From positions 193,989 to 257,988 of the forward strand of contig UESW01004374.1 in assembly GCA_900491605.1 (NCBI GenBank): a stretch of 64,000 nucleotides of DNA. The letters are read 5' to 3'. The notes below the pieces were generated by a model that was not told where the DNA came from, did no database searches, and worked only from the letters and a program-made list of their open reading frames with translations. The translations under genes were made by a program, and so were the position numbers. This stretch comes from Calamus simplicifolius. Its lineage: Eukaryota > Streptophyta > Magnoliopsida > Arecales > Arecaceae. Shown piece after piece: positions 48,341 to 61,299 of this stretch (positions within the stretch are counted from its first letter, which is position 1; each line of letters starts with the position of its first letter).

Positions 48341-48362
48341 TTAGGGTTAGGGTTAGGGTTTT
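48341..48362 (-). promoter_or_regulatory. Telo-box cluster upstream of TOC159
   Basis: On the minus strand AAACCCTAACCCTAACCCTAA lies about 290 bp upstream of the start codon. Telo boxes (AAACCCTAA) are known in promoters of plant translation and organelle-biogenesis genes. Its place in the likely promoter or early leader fits such a role, but binding is inferred, not shown. Confidence 0.6.
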
Positions 48363-48399
48363 TGCCTCGCGTTTTACGGTCCAAGAGGAATGAACGACG

Positions 48400-50166
48400 A
48401 CTGACGCGTTTGGTTCGTTAATCTTGATTCATGATAACCAATCCTAATAAAAATTAACTTATTATTCGAACAGCATAACCGGTCATATATAATTTGTAAT
48501 AATATTGCCATAAATTTGCATTTAATTTTTTTAAATAAAATAATTACAATTTAAAATATTTTTATAAGCTAAGCTAATTTTACAATGAGTCTATTATTTG
48601 TAAATCAATATAAAATAGTTAATTTTAATTTTAATTTAAGTTTAAAAAATAGAAATAAGATAAAAGGTTTTCAATTTTTTTTTTGAATTTATTTAGAATT
48701 GATTTGTTTTAAATTCTAAAAATAAAATAAATTAATTAGATAACTAAATTGATATGATGTGATGGCAAAGAATATGGAGTGGATGTTTTGATGGATAAAA
48801 AAAAGAATATAAAAGGGCAAAGGTATTTAATACAATTCTTTATATAAAAAAGTTTTTATATAGGATGTAGATTCAATGACATTCAATGATGGCTTGACGC
48901 AGAATGATGATAAAAGAGCATTTTTTTTTTGTTTTATTATATTAGATTAGATTTGCACTAAATAATATTTAAATATTTAATATAATATTTTATATTTATA
49001 TTAAGATTACTATTATAGATTTATATAATAATATGAAAATGCTAGAATTTAAATTATTGATATTTTTAATAAATAATGTAAGTTACTTTGAAAATAAAAA
49101 GTAAAAATAATTTAACTAAATATTTTTCATAACAAAATTCATGTTTTCATTTTTTTTTAAATAAAAGAAATAAAATGATATCAAACATGCTCTTAAAAAT
49201 AAAGGATTATATTTAAGGAACATCTCTAAAATAGAAATGGCACTTCCATCAACTTTTTCTTTATCTCTTCCTCCAATTTCTCATCTCCCATCTACTTTCC
49301 AAGTTTGATTTGATTCCTGTCTCCTAAAAATATATTAAACGACATCAAACCTATCATTGGTGAGAATCTTTAGTCCCAAGGATTAGAAAAATGGTGAAGG
49401 CATCAAAACATGGAGCAGGGGAGATAGGTTTTTTTTTTTTTTTTGGTTACTTCTTCCCTTCGTAGGCTTAGAAGATTCGTTGAGGAAGAGGCGATTAGAT
49501 ATTTTCACTTAATGAGTTTAAGACAATGTTTGATGCTTCAAAAGTTATCTTTAGATAAATATACGGGATAACATTTATTCAGAAGATAGATGAGAAAATA
49601 AGTATTTTTTAAAATTACAAATAGAAATAACTTTAGTTGTTTCTAGGTTTCCAGAAGAATAAGTTTAAGAGATAACTCATGATTAAATCTTGTTAAATTT
49701 TTTCAGATCTATTTCTTCTAGCTATAATATTTAAGAATAAAAAAATAAATAAATAATTTCCTTTCTTACCTCCATATCAAACATAGCCTAAAGGCGTATA
49801 CAATAGCCAAACTCCTCTTTCAAAGGATAAAGTTTCTTGGGATTATTATTTTTCTCTTGAAATTCTCTAACTCTTCTCAAATGATTTAAGAGCCATTATG
49901 ACGTGGTTTTTCCAAATAATTGAGAATATGATTGATTCATATTCCTATTTTTCTATTGAGATTCTCAAAAATCCTATTAAATGACTGTCAATGCCATTAG
50001 TCAATTTTATATTCCTATAATTAATTCCAAGCTCTTGACAAGACTTTTTCTATAATAGCAACGTGGATGGTACCACAGATAAAGAAAAATTCACGAACAT
50101 AAACAGATGACATAAGAGGCTGAAGATTTTAAATATAGGCTTTAAATGGATGAGATTGAATCTCGG

Positions 50167-50199
<33 letters not shown>

Positions 50200-52054
50200 C
50201 CTAGCTAAAACTAAGAATGATATTTTGGGAGAGTAAGCAGCATTTGGTATCATATAACAAATGGAAACCTTCGTACAAGTGCCCTTAAAGTTCCTCAAAT
50301 TTGCATGTGATGCAAAGTAAAGTTCTTGCAAGTCGCACTACAATATATTGTGAAGCGATTAGAGATTTAGTATGCTAAAGTTCCATCTACATCAATTTTT
50401 TTTTTTTTTTTCAAGTTAGTTCATTTTACTACAATTAGGGATTTTGCATAAAAGCCAATTTTTTTTTAAAAATGAACTTATTATGGATCAAGTGCTAGCA
50501 TGCATGAAATTATTTAAGATATATTCTGTATATTATAATCTTAATCTAGATTAATTTTGTTATGGCCAATATTTCATAATGAATTTGTATTTTTGGTAAA
50601 TACTATAAATTTAGATTTTGAAGGAAGTTAAATTATTATTGTACATCTAATCAAGAAAATCTTAATTTAGGGAGAGTTTCTTTGTTAGACTTCTTAGAGT
50701 CCTCCTAATTTAAATCTTTAAAATAGAAATCTAATTAGGATTATCATAGGAACTAAAAGCTAGGGAATTTACTTCTTTTATATAGCATTAGGTTTTGTAT
50801 GATTATATGATATTAAAATTTTATAGGCAATACCATGTTGTACCCTACCTGAGCTAGAGCCACCAACCTTTATTTATTACTCTCTTTTTATTTTTCCATC
50901 CTAATTTTAGTTTTAGCATCATCTAGTTGCGTTGCGTCCTTAGGTTGGATCAAATCCAATCCAATATATATTTGAGGTTTTAAAAGAGTAATATTAATAC
51001 TATCCATTAAAAACCCAATAAGATTCATCAAATCTTCTTCAAAATACCTACCGATTACAACACAATTTCAATAAATCTTGACAAAGACCATAATAATTAT
51101 AATGGGATTTTGATAAATCTTGTTGAGATCTTAGGCTTTGTTTGGTTACCTATAAACTTTTCAGAAAAAAATTTTTTTAAAAAAAAAAAATTTTACTGCA
51201 TCATAGGCACATATGTGCGAATGCCGATCAAGTATGTGTGCATAACATAAGTAATTAAATTGCGCAATTGATATATGCTTACTACATCGAACTATAGGCA
51301 TTTTATTTTATGGTCATTAGATTGAAATTTTTCTTTTGAAAAAAAATAAAAAAAAGCAGGACAACTTTAGAGGCCATTTGGATTCCTAGCCTTTTTATTT
51401 TGAAAAAAAAATAGGAGGACATCTTTAAGAGGCCATCCAATCCCCTCTGTTTTTTTTAAAAAAAAAATTATTATTTAATAAAAATATTGAGATGGCATGA
51501 GGCATGATTGGCATCGCATCTGATCTACCCGCTTTTATGACACGGCAGGACCTCCTTGGAATAACGACTCTCGACGAGGATGTCATGCGTCTTCGATCTC
51601 CTACCTAAACATTGCAAACATCAAGTCATTACCACGATAATTTGTTCGGTAAATTAAATGACGATATACGATTAAAAAAAAAAGTAATCAAATAAATAAG
51701 AAAAATTTAAAATCTATGAGCTAAACTCTTATTGGCTGAAATAAAATCGTTTAGATTATTATTGCATAATCATCTTATCCACTCTAAAAGACTCGCATAA
51801 CTAAGAGCAAGAAATAATTTTGAATTAAGACCTGAGTGAGCTAGCGTTAGCTAGATTTGCTTAAGATGAGATTATTCTTAATTTTAAAGTGAACTTTCTG
51901 GGTCTTTTTTTTGCCGAGCATAGAGCTCACAAGCTTTTTATGGTTTTTTAAGAGCCCTTAATTAGTAGAGGGTCTCTAGCTACGAGTTTTTTTTTAGTTT
52001 TTCTTTTGTGAGAGAATTCTTCGAGCTGCTAATTAATCATGCTCCATATTCTAC
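48400..52054. other. Intergenic, AT-rich
   Basis: No supported genes. Notable simple sequences are a T9 run near 48921, a T13/A20 back-to-back run at about 50167-50199 that can form a perfect hairpin, and T runs near 49433 and 50399. Words such as gctttgtttggttacc near 51133 and gaggccatttggattcc near 51371 resemble MITE ends, but no complete pair was confirmed. Confidence 0.45.
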
Positions 52055-52084
52055 TTTTTTTTTTTTTTTTTTTATACATACGGA

Positions 52085-55000
52085 TGATTACACCATCCTA
52101 GGATAGGTCACACCTGATATATCAAAATATAATAACTGAGAAAGAATAATAGGAAAAGGATCGTCCTGCTTCCAACTCCAAAAACCAGAATGAGAGGCCA
52201 CTCGGCCAGCAATCCAATCTGCAGCAGTATTGGCCTCGCAGTAGATATGCTTAATGTGGACATGATGAGCTCCAGGAGAGTAGAGTGGATGTCGTACATT
52301 AAGGGGATAAAAGGAAAGTGAGTACTGGACTCCTACTGGAACCACCGAACAACAGTAGTAGAGTCACCTTCAATGATTATACTACGGACGCCCAAGATCC
52401 GAATGGCATAGAAGATACCGAACCAAGCCGCATGCAGCTTGGCAAGAGGCACTGAGGAGTCAAGCAAGCCAAGCCCTCCCGCCGCCAGCATCCTACCATA
52501 CGCGCCACGAATGACAAAAGCCGAACCAGCACATCTGCCGCGGACACTCCCATCAAAGTTGATTTTAACAAACCCTAGAGGTGGAGGCTCCCAGGAAATA
52601 AAAATCATATGCCGGTTCGCTGCCGAAGTAACAGGGGAGACCCAATGGCTAGGGTTCGTAGAATCAAGAGAACCGTGATGGAAAGTATACTTAGCAGAAA
52701 GGGAAACAGCCATCCTGACAACCCTATCGAAAGGAACCATCTCGTCGGAGAACAGGATTCGATTCCGGGATAACCAAATCTGATACGCAATGTAAGCCTA
52801 TACAAAGGACCTCTCTGATGACTACCCCTCCCTATACCCTGCTTCATCAGTCTCAAAAAAGAAATACGGTGGACATAAGTTCCAAAGTCCCAAGGACAAG
52901 CCCCAGAGATCTGCCAAATCTGTCTTGCCCTAGCACAATGGAAAATAGCATGGTCGGACGTCTCCATCTCAATATCACATAACGGACACGTAGGCTAAAT
53001 ACTCAAGCCTCTCCGAGAAAGAAGGGAGCAGGTAGGAAGAACATCCCATGCCAGCTTCTAAATAAAAAGCCTCACTCTGGGGTGAACAGGAAAATGCTAA
53101 ACCCAATCCAGATCCATGGATTTCTGAGGGAGAGGACTGTAAATAGACAGGAGGTCCCTCAGCGAAGCACGAGACAAGTAAGATCTCCTCCACACCCTAG
53201 TGTCAGAAGTGGCTCCCGGACAGAGTGGAATAGAGAGAATAAGTCGGCAAAGCTCCTCCCCAAAAAAACTAGACACCTGAGAGGAAGACCAAGCAGGGCG
53301 ATCCATGGAAAATAAGTCACTGACTCGCATACCATAAGGAATATCCGAGCTGACAAAGGTCGGCCAATGAGACAGGAGGAGATCCGCTATCCACGTATCC
53401 TGAGTAGCATCCACCAAGGTACCATCACCAATCATCCAAGAGGTACAGTACAGAATGGCTGGAGCATACCGACAAACCTCTTTCCAGAAAAAGAAGTGCC
53501 CACGGGTAGGTTGAGAAAGAGAGGAAGGTTTCAGTCACCATACTTGGGCCCGCATGAAGGAACTCCATAAACAATGTGGATCAAGCAAAAATCTAGAGGC
53601 ATGCCTAGCAATCAACGCCTTCCTCCTGACAGAAAGCGACTGGATGCCAAGCCCACCCTCAGAAATTAGCAAGCAGACAATGTCTCAAGACAAAATATGA
53701 AAGCCGTGACCATCCTGCATCGAACCCCAGAGGAAATCTCGAAAGTATCGCTCAATCTTCCTTAAACAGGCCTAGGGGATAGCAGTGTTAGATAAGAGAT
53801 TGCTCGGCATAGAAGATAATACCGATCGAATGAGAGTAATCCTTGCCATCATAGAAAGTCCAAAAACCTGCCAACCATCCAGATGATGACAAATACGCCT
53901 CATAAGATCACTAAAATCCGAACACCGAGGCCGTCTCTCAGAAATCGAAATCCCCAGATAGGACAACCGATCAGACTTAGCAGGAATGCCCATAATGTTG
54001 AAAATAGACCTCTTCAATGACGAGAATATCCTCGGGCTGAAGCAGATCAAAGATTTGTTAAGATTAACTCTCTGACCCGAGGCACGATAATAAGACTGAA
54101 GAATGGTTGCAAAGGTGGAGGCATTATAGGTAGAAGCCTTCCTCAGAAGGAGACAGTCATCAGCAAAAAGCAAGTAGGACAGCGAGGGGCCAAGGGGACT
54201 CGCAGAATAAGGGATCACAGCCGAACTCCGCTGAGCCAAAGAAAGGGCCCGGGACAAAGCATCAGCCAGAGGATGAACAAAAAAGGAGAAAAAAACAACC
54301 CTGCCTCAGGCTAACCTCCGAGTGAAAGTAATCCGTCTGACCCCCATTAATAAGAAGAGAGAATGATGGCCTATGGACACACTCCATCACCCAATCAACA
54401 AAAAGCTCATGAAAACCAAATGCATGAAGAGAATGGCTTAGAAAATCCCAACTCAGTCTGTCATAAGCTCTCTTCATGTCGATCTTAATAGCCATAAGGC
54501 ACTGACTGCTAGAAGCTCTCTGCAGGTCATGCATAAACTCTTGGGACAACATGGCATTGTCTGTGATACTACGCCCCCTGAGAAAAGCCCCCTGCTCTAG
54601 AGAGATAAGACGAGGGATGATCGAAGACATCCGGGAGACCAAAAGACGAGCGCATACCTTATATAATGTAGTGTACAGACTGATAGACCGGAATTGCTGG
54701 GGAGAGGAGGCATCAAGCCGTTTGGGCACCAGCATAATAAGAGTCTGCTTCCAGTCAGAAGGCATATAATTAGATTGAAATACAGACTAGATCGCCAAGA
54801 CCACATCCAGACCAACAATATCCCAATAATGGCAAAAAATAAGGGTGGGTACCCATATGGCCCTGGGGCCTTGTCAAGGCCAAGATCCCATAATGCTAGA
54901 TGAATCTCCTCCATAGAAAATGGCTTGGTAAGAGTGTCATTCTCGACTTCAGAGACCTTACAAGATGATAGAACGGGACAAACATGGACCCCCTCCCCTG

Positions 55001-56226
55001 AAATTTCAGTCCACCTAGACTGGAAGAAATTAAAAAGCTAGTCCCTAATCACCTGAGGATCATCCTGATATGAACCGTCATCATCAACTAAATGCCTGAT
55101 ACGGTTCGCGGCACGACGATGTAAGGTAGCCTGGTGAAAAAATCTCGTATTACGATCACCTTCCTTGATCCACTGAATACGAGACCTCTTCCTCCAAAAA
55201 GTCTCCTGCTGTAGCATAAGAGAGTGATGGATAGCCAAAGTGGACCTAAGGGTAGACAGATCAGAATCGAGGAGGAAACCCTCCTGGTACTCCTTGGCTT
55301 GCAAAGAAATAATAATAGACTCTGCATGCTCCACTTGCCTTACAATATCCCCTACCTCTCTTCTGTTCCATCTAGAGAGCCTGCAACTAGCAAGGAACAT
55401 ACGTCTGGAGAGTCTATAGGTGGCACTCCCTCTAACAGGCATTCGCCAAACCTGAGAGATAATGTGCCTAGCCGAAGAATAAAAATTCCATAATTTCTCA
55501 AATCTGAACTATCTGGTCCGCTAGAGAGACGCCTCAGTAGAAATCAGAATAGGACAATGATCAAAACCAATTCTGGCCAAGTGAGTGACAGTGGCAGAAG
55601 GAAAACGCTGAAGCTAATTGGCGAAGGCCAGGGCCCTGTCCAGTCTCTCTCAGACTCTAGCAGAACCCTGACAGTTATTGCACTAGGTAAACTGGGAGCC
55701 CGCAAACCCCATATCCAAAAGACCTACTGAAGAAATAAAATTTCTGAACTCAGCAATGTCTGTAGATCTAACGAACTGCCTCCCCCCTTTTTTATCAGTG
55801 GCCCCCACGATACAGTTAAAATCACCAGGAAAGGAAAGCCCTGGCCGATAAGCGAAAGAAGCTCATCCCACAGCACCCGACGGACCCTGAAGTCAGTGCT
55901 AGCATAGACATCGGACAAAAGCCAAGGAGCAGAAGACCCCTCTGAAATAACCAAATCCACCTGTTGGCCACAGCTGTGGAAGGCATCGATTCTAATTTAT
56001 CAGGTCTCCAAAGCACCAAGATACCACCAGAAAGACCAACTGACTCAACAACATAAGGTTCCCATAATCTAGAAATCTATCTCCGAAGCCAAGCAAAACT
56101 ATCCCTAGACAGGCGAGTTTCCATCAAGATACAAATGTCAAAGGCATGGAGCTGCTGAAGCCTCCCAAAAGAGAAGAGAAACGAGGGTTTCTGGGCCCCT
56201 CGCACGTTCCACGAAAGAATCTTCAT
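52085..56226 (-). pseudogene. LINE ORF2: endonuclease, reverse transcriptase, RNase H (broken)
   Basis: Starts MKILSWNVRGAQKPSFLFSF at 56226, then LQQLHAFDICILMETRLSRD, the start of an apurinic-type endonuclease, with PWLLSDVYASTDFRVRRVLW near 55920. Reverse transcriptase: LIMLVPKRLDASSPQQFRSI, EQGAFLRGRSITDNAMLSQE, AIKIDMKRAYDRLSW, SLRQGC (54765 to 54310), a slip in a T-rich stretch, then SYLLFADDCLLL with the catalytic FADD near 54165 and GQRVNLNKS. A zf-RVT segment (SDHAIFHCARARQIW) lies near 52940. RNase H: VKINFDGSVRGRCAGSAFVI and IIIEGDSTTVVRWFQ at 52333-52570, continued in another frame by HIYCEANTAADWIAGRVASH near 52220. Confidence 0.9.
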
Positions 56227-58023
56227 TCAAAAAGCAAGGAAGGGGGGGCCCCAACAGAGTCCCCAGTCACCTGCTCCTCAAGGTGATCATAAATCACTGG
56301 AGGGCCCATAGGACCATGCCCACTATAGTCAACCACCAGAGATGAATCCATAGCCACGGCTGAGCTATCCCTCTGAATGGCTCCCTTGAGCAGGGCGACC
56401 GCCACCTCATGGACCGGTCCGACCAACTGCTCCAGCTGGGAGATTCCTAAGGCAGTCCCCGGGGCTAGACCCTCTCTACGACGGGACTTCTGTGACCTCA
56501 ACCCGGCTAGGCCATCTGAGCCCCTAAGGGAATCCATCGATGCCGAAAAGTAAAGGGAGCTGACTCACTGCTTTTACCCTTAAGTTGGGCCTTCCCTTTA
56601 GCTTTAGGTGCCTTGGAGACAACCCGCTGCGACTGAGGCTCCACAGGCCGACCCTCTTTGATGGGCCCGAATGGGCATCGCCCCGGGACTTCGGACGCCC
56701 AGCCCACTTGTTCGAACCCACATTCGCAAAAGGGTTAATTAAACTTCCTAAACTTTCAGACATCACTGGAACTGAGACCAAAGACTCAGACCCAGGCTGT
56801 TGAGATTCTTCCGGCACAGAACCCCTAACCCGGCACGCGGTGTTCATGGCTATAGAAGAAGGATACAGGGGGACTGAAGAGCCTTCCACCACTGGCAGCA
56901 AGACCGAACTCAGCTTGGGCACAGCTCCTGGCACCAGATCACCCTCCTAGCTCCAGCCGGCACGCCAGAAGCGGACTGGCACGCAGTGCCAGCGGGCAAA
57001 GGCATAGGCCTTGACAAGGGAAAGTCCTGAATCGGAGGAGCCACAGAAGCAGAGGAGGCCCCCAAGCCAACCACCCCACGACCCGCCTGCCTCCGTGCCA
57101 CTTTCTTCGGAGTTTGCCAAACCTCCCTCATAATAGGGGAAGAAGAGGCAGCCATACCTGAAGTAGGGGGCACCGAGGGACCGACTGCACTCCCGGAGAG
57201 GATTTCCTCCGCTTTAACGCGGCCATCCAAGGACCATAAAGTAGAGCAGAGGAGGGAGAGGAGGAATCCGGCGCTACCCCACAAACTCCAGAGAAGTGCA
57301 AAGAGCAACAGGAGCTGCAGATACCTTCAAGGTGCTCGTAAGAGAATTGTTGCCAAAACGGAGCACCAGTCCCTCTGATTCGAGCCCCCGGCCGGAGAGG
57401 CTTGCTCAGGTCAATAGAAACACAGGCTCGAGCGAAGCTTCCCCGCTTCCGATTCTTTGTAGATTCATCAGCAAACTCATACTTCCCTGCCACCGCAAGA
57501 ATCGAGAGAGGACCTCGTCAGACCAGAATTCAATAGGGAGCAGAGGTAGATGAACCCAGAGTAAAGCTTGGACAAGGGAACTCTCCGACAGAACGAACTC
57601 CTGCTTCCACTCAACGACAGCAAGAGGTTGGCCATTCACCACCCATGGTCTCCCGAGAACAAGAGGCAGAGCATGAGTATCAGCAAACCTAAACATATAG
57701 TGCCGATTCGCCAGGGCAATAGCTTCAATTTCCCTTGAGATCCCTGCTCAGTGGAATTCACGCACCAGCACCTCGGGCGAAATCCATCGAGCCAAGCTAC
57801 GAGCTATGATCGCCTGATTCCTCCACCTGCCAACCTCTTCCTCCAGGGACTGCACGGGAGCATGGATAATGTCAGAAAATAAGCACTCCAGCTCTGTGAC
57901 CTCTATCGGAGAAGGCGACGGCGAAACCCACTCGAACCGGTTAGGGCGGCCACGATTTCAGAGTATTCCGGAGTCCTTTAGGGCATCAAGCCCCATCGGA
58001 GACGAAGCATACGAACTCGTCAT
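56223..58023 (-). pseudogene. LINE ORF1, nucleic-acid-binding protein (broken)
   Basis: Start chosen at 58023 (MTSSYASSPMGL). A stop follows within about 20 codons, with homologous code continuing beyond it. A DUF4283-like domain reads MFRFADTHALPLVLGRPWVV and WVHLPLLPIEFWSDEVLSRF (57406-57696). It continues ARACVSIDLSKPLRPGARIR and FWQQFSYEHLEGIC, then a degenerate zinc knuckle with one residue fewer than the usual CX2CX4HX4C (near 57296-57335). The C-terminal third is Ser/Pro/Gly-rich and ends LLFE at 56223, overlapping the ORF2 start. ORF1 proteins of this class bind element RNA. Confidence 0.8.
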
Positions 58024-58161
58024 CCCAGAGACACGCCGGATGAAGACCAGCAGTAGCAAACACAAAAAAAACTATGGAAAAAGAGTGCGGAGCACAAATC
58101 TTAAAGCAAGTGCCAGTGGTTTTAAACTAAAGTCCGCGACAATATATTGCTTCGTATATAT

Positions 58162-58390
58162 ATTTTTTTTGGTACAAACGGGCGATCACACAAATCTCGT
58201 GTGAGTTAGGCCCAGATACATCAGATAACAAAATATGCTGAAAAGAATCGGACAGTGATCTCCAGGCCTCCAAATCCATGAACCTGTATGCTGAGCCATT
58301 GAGGTAGCCGCCCAATCTGCCGTCGCATTGGCTTCATGATATATATAACGGATCAGACATAGCCAGTCACTCATAGAATTGATCAAATAT
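58162..58390 (-). mobile_element. 5'-truncated LINE 3' end, related to the neighbouring LINE
   Basis: On the minus strand it reads RYIYHEANATADWAATSMAQ and continues WIWRPGDHCPILFS...LTHTRFV, parallel to the C-terminal RNase H end of the neighbouring LINE (HIYCEANTAADWIAGRVASH ... FWSWKQDDPFPIILS ... VTYPRMV). It ends in a short A tail (T8 on the plus strand, 58162-58169). It is only a tail of about 230 bp, an older insertion of the same LINE family directly next to the longer copy. Confidence 0.8.
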
Positions 58391-58725
58391 TTTTTAGGAT
58401 TAAATTAGAGGGATCCTCAAAATAATTTTTCTTCCGTAATCCAGAAATAACCGAATTTGATATCTTTTAGATCGGCATTGAAGCGGTTATCGGTCCTTGG
58501 GGCCAGGCCAGCTAGTATTGGATATATCCTTTGAGTAGGAGACCGAAGAGATAGGTATTAATTATTATTATTATTATTGCTTTGGAATTTGGTGGCGATG
58601 GTGGAGCTACAACAGCAGCATAATATTATGCATGTTTCCTTCTAAAGGCAAGGCTGGCAAGGCCGGCTGGCTCTTCCAGCGAGCTCGAGCTTTTGTATCT
58701 TTTTTCACTTTTGCTGCTGCCGGGC

Positions 58726-58760
<35 letters not shown>

Positions 58761-61299
58761 CATTATTATATATATGTTCCCAAATCACACACATGATTGG
58801 TGGCTTGTGAACGACGATTTGTGTCTTTGAACATGAATGCCTGCCTAGCTGTTAGCCCATTAATTACAACACTCTTTTGACCTACCACCTACTTTTGAGC
58901 CTTTTGATTAAATAATATTCTTTGGCTCCCTCCCGGGCTCAGTACGTGCTTTATTTATGAATGTATTTCCTTTTATTTGATCTTTCTTTCTTTGGCACGG
59001 GTCCTTCCTTCCTTCCTTCTTTGTTGATTCTTTAGGGCTCACACAGCGTCACTGAGAATGAATCAATCATAAGCTTCGTCTCACCCTTCCTTCCTCTCTC
59101 TCTCTCTCTCTCTCGATGTCTTTCCGTTGTTGCTGTCTATTCCCACTGTCCTGGCTTGCAATTCCTCCTCCTCGGTCAGGATTCGCCTGGAAGCTAAGTT
59201 CTCTTCTTTCATTTGTTTTTCGGTCGAGCGCGGTCGGTATAATATGGCCGGGCCCTCCTCACATGGTGGCTTCTCTTTATGGATAAAAAAAAATAAAGGA
59301 AAAAGTTTTCCTGCATCGAAAACAATGCACTAAGTCCTTTTCAAAAATAAAAAAAATAAAATTAAAAAAAAAGCCAAAGAAGTTGGCCTAGTTAGGCTTA
59401 CTCCCGTTCTGGGCGGGCTCAATCGATAGAGGGGCTTTGCATTGCAACGTTATGTTAAGGGTCTTTTGGAAGGAAGGATTTTAAGAAGGCATTTTGTTTC
59501 AAGTAAAAATTTAAAAGTTTCAAAAACAAAATTTCTCATTTAATTTACTCTCAAGCAAAAAAAAAAAAAAATTTAAATTTAAATTTTATAAAATTTATAA
59601 ATATCTCAAAATGATCATTTACAAATTCCTCTTAAAAATCTACTTGAATGCAGGCAAAATACTTAATTTTATTTATATATCAAAATATTACAATATTAAT
59701 TTAAAATATTATATTATTATTAATATTTACATAAACATCATTCATTTTATTAATAAACAAATATACATTTATTAATGTAATAATATTAATGACATATTTA
59801 TTAAATATATTGTTAATAGTATGTATATATATATACATTGTTACTTAAAATAAATTTAATCTATAATTTAAGCAATTAAATATTTTTTATTTTAAATAAT
59901 AAATATTTATAAATAAAATATAAATATTTAATAAATATATTATTAGATTTATATAATATTAATATTTCATAAATATCATTAATATATAAAATAATATTAA
60001 TTATTTTAATATAATAATAAATATTGATGGATATTATAATATCAATATTTATGGCATACATATTTATATATGTATGTAAAATCACTTGAATCTATATAAA
60101 TATTACAAAATAATATTTATAGAAAATTTTACAATCCTTAGATAAAATTTTTTTTTATGAGCATTATTCAAACAAAATATTTATGAAATTTTAGAATTCT
60201 AAAATATTATTTTTTAAAATTTTAAAAATTCACACCATCTCCAAGTATGGGGAACTTTATAACAAGTAATATATTGCTTGATATTTATTATTTCATTCTA
60301 AGATATTTCGTAGCTATAATCAGAACTTATCTTATTAACCATATCTCTATGTCCAGCAACCAGAGACTCTAGATTCTGAACCTTGAATGATACATGCAAT
60401 GCATGCCTAACCCTTTTTGGTTTTTCTAAAGCAGACCCAAGGACGTCTAATTTAACTAGATTACTTGATGCATAAATGTTGTGCATTATTCTCAAAATCA
60501 GCATGGAAATCTTGAGGTGGGCAATTGCCCCCCCAAGTCCCATAGCTTTTTGAAGATAATTACCTCCACTAAGTGTTCCAATAAACCTTAATTAGCCTTT
60601 GATATGACACGAGCTTGCGAGCTTATAGCCTCTCATCCTAATTTTACCTACGTTGAAAAGAGCATTGCCATAGGAGTTGAAGTTGTTGTGACCATCGAGC
60701 GGCTTGAAGAAAAGGTGCCATTTCTAGCTTAAGTCATTTCATCAATTCCGACTGAAATTGAGTCATGGTGGTCATTTCTTTTAATGAAGAGAAAAAAGCA
60801 GATGCTCCACAACTTACTAGAAGGCTTGCTATACCCCCTAGCTTAGGTTACACCTGAAGGTTTTCTGATGGCAACTAACTTTTATTTCTTTATCATTTTT
60901 TTTTTCTTCCCTTGGATGGGATATATGTTTAGGACTTCATATGGTGCCTCTCTATTTTTTTTTTTTTTTTGGCATTTACTTAGTGGCTTAATGGATTGAA
61001 CTTTTTTTCTTTGAAAGGATTAGCTCGCCCCCTTATATATAAATGGTTGAATTATGCTTTTGTACTTTATTTGTATTTTGGATCTCCTATCTCCAGGATA
61101 GCTTCTTCAGCCATAATGGTTCTTTGGATGGAAAAGAAGTCATTTTTAAGAAAAGCATAGTTTTTCAAGGCATTGCATGCATGGTTAAAGCATCTTTTTC
61201 GCTTTGCTTCTATGATTGTAGCAAATTCTACTCTAATTGTTAGAGCCTCCAGCATTTTTTAATCCTTCTATTCTTAAAAGGAATATGCAAATATTTTCT
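58391..61299. other. Intergenic, AT-rich with microsatellites
   Basis: Microsatellites: (ATT)n at about 58560-58578, (GA)n at about 58731-58757, (CT)n at about 59095-59115. 59480-60240 is extremely AT-rich. No recognisable gene was found; the 60298-60543 minus-strand frame shows no family features. Confidence 0.5.

Larger units (their letters stand above)
52055..58023 (-). mobile_element. L1-type LINE, near full length, decayed
   Basis: A 6-kb non-LTR retrotransposon on the minus strand. Order: ORF1 (58023 to 56223), ORF2 with endonuclease, reverse transcriptase, zf-RVT and RNase H (56226 to about 52085), then a 3' end terminating in a run of 19 A residues (seen as T at 52055-52073). The 5' untranslated part probably extends a little beyond 58023 to about 58150. 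No convincing target duplication was found. Stops and frameshifts interrupt both ORFs. Confidence 0.9.
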
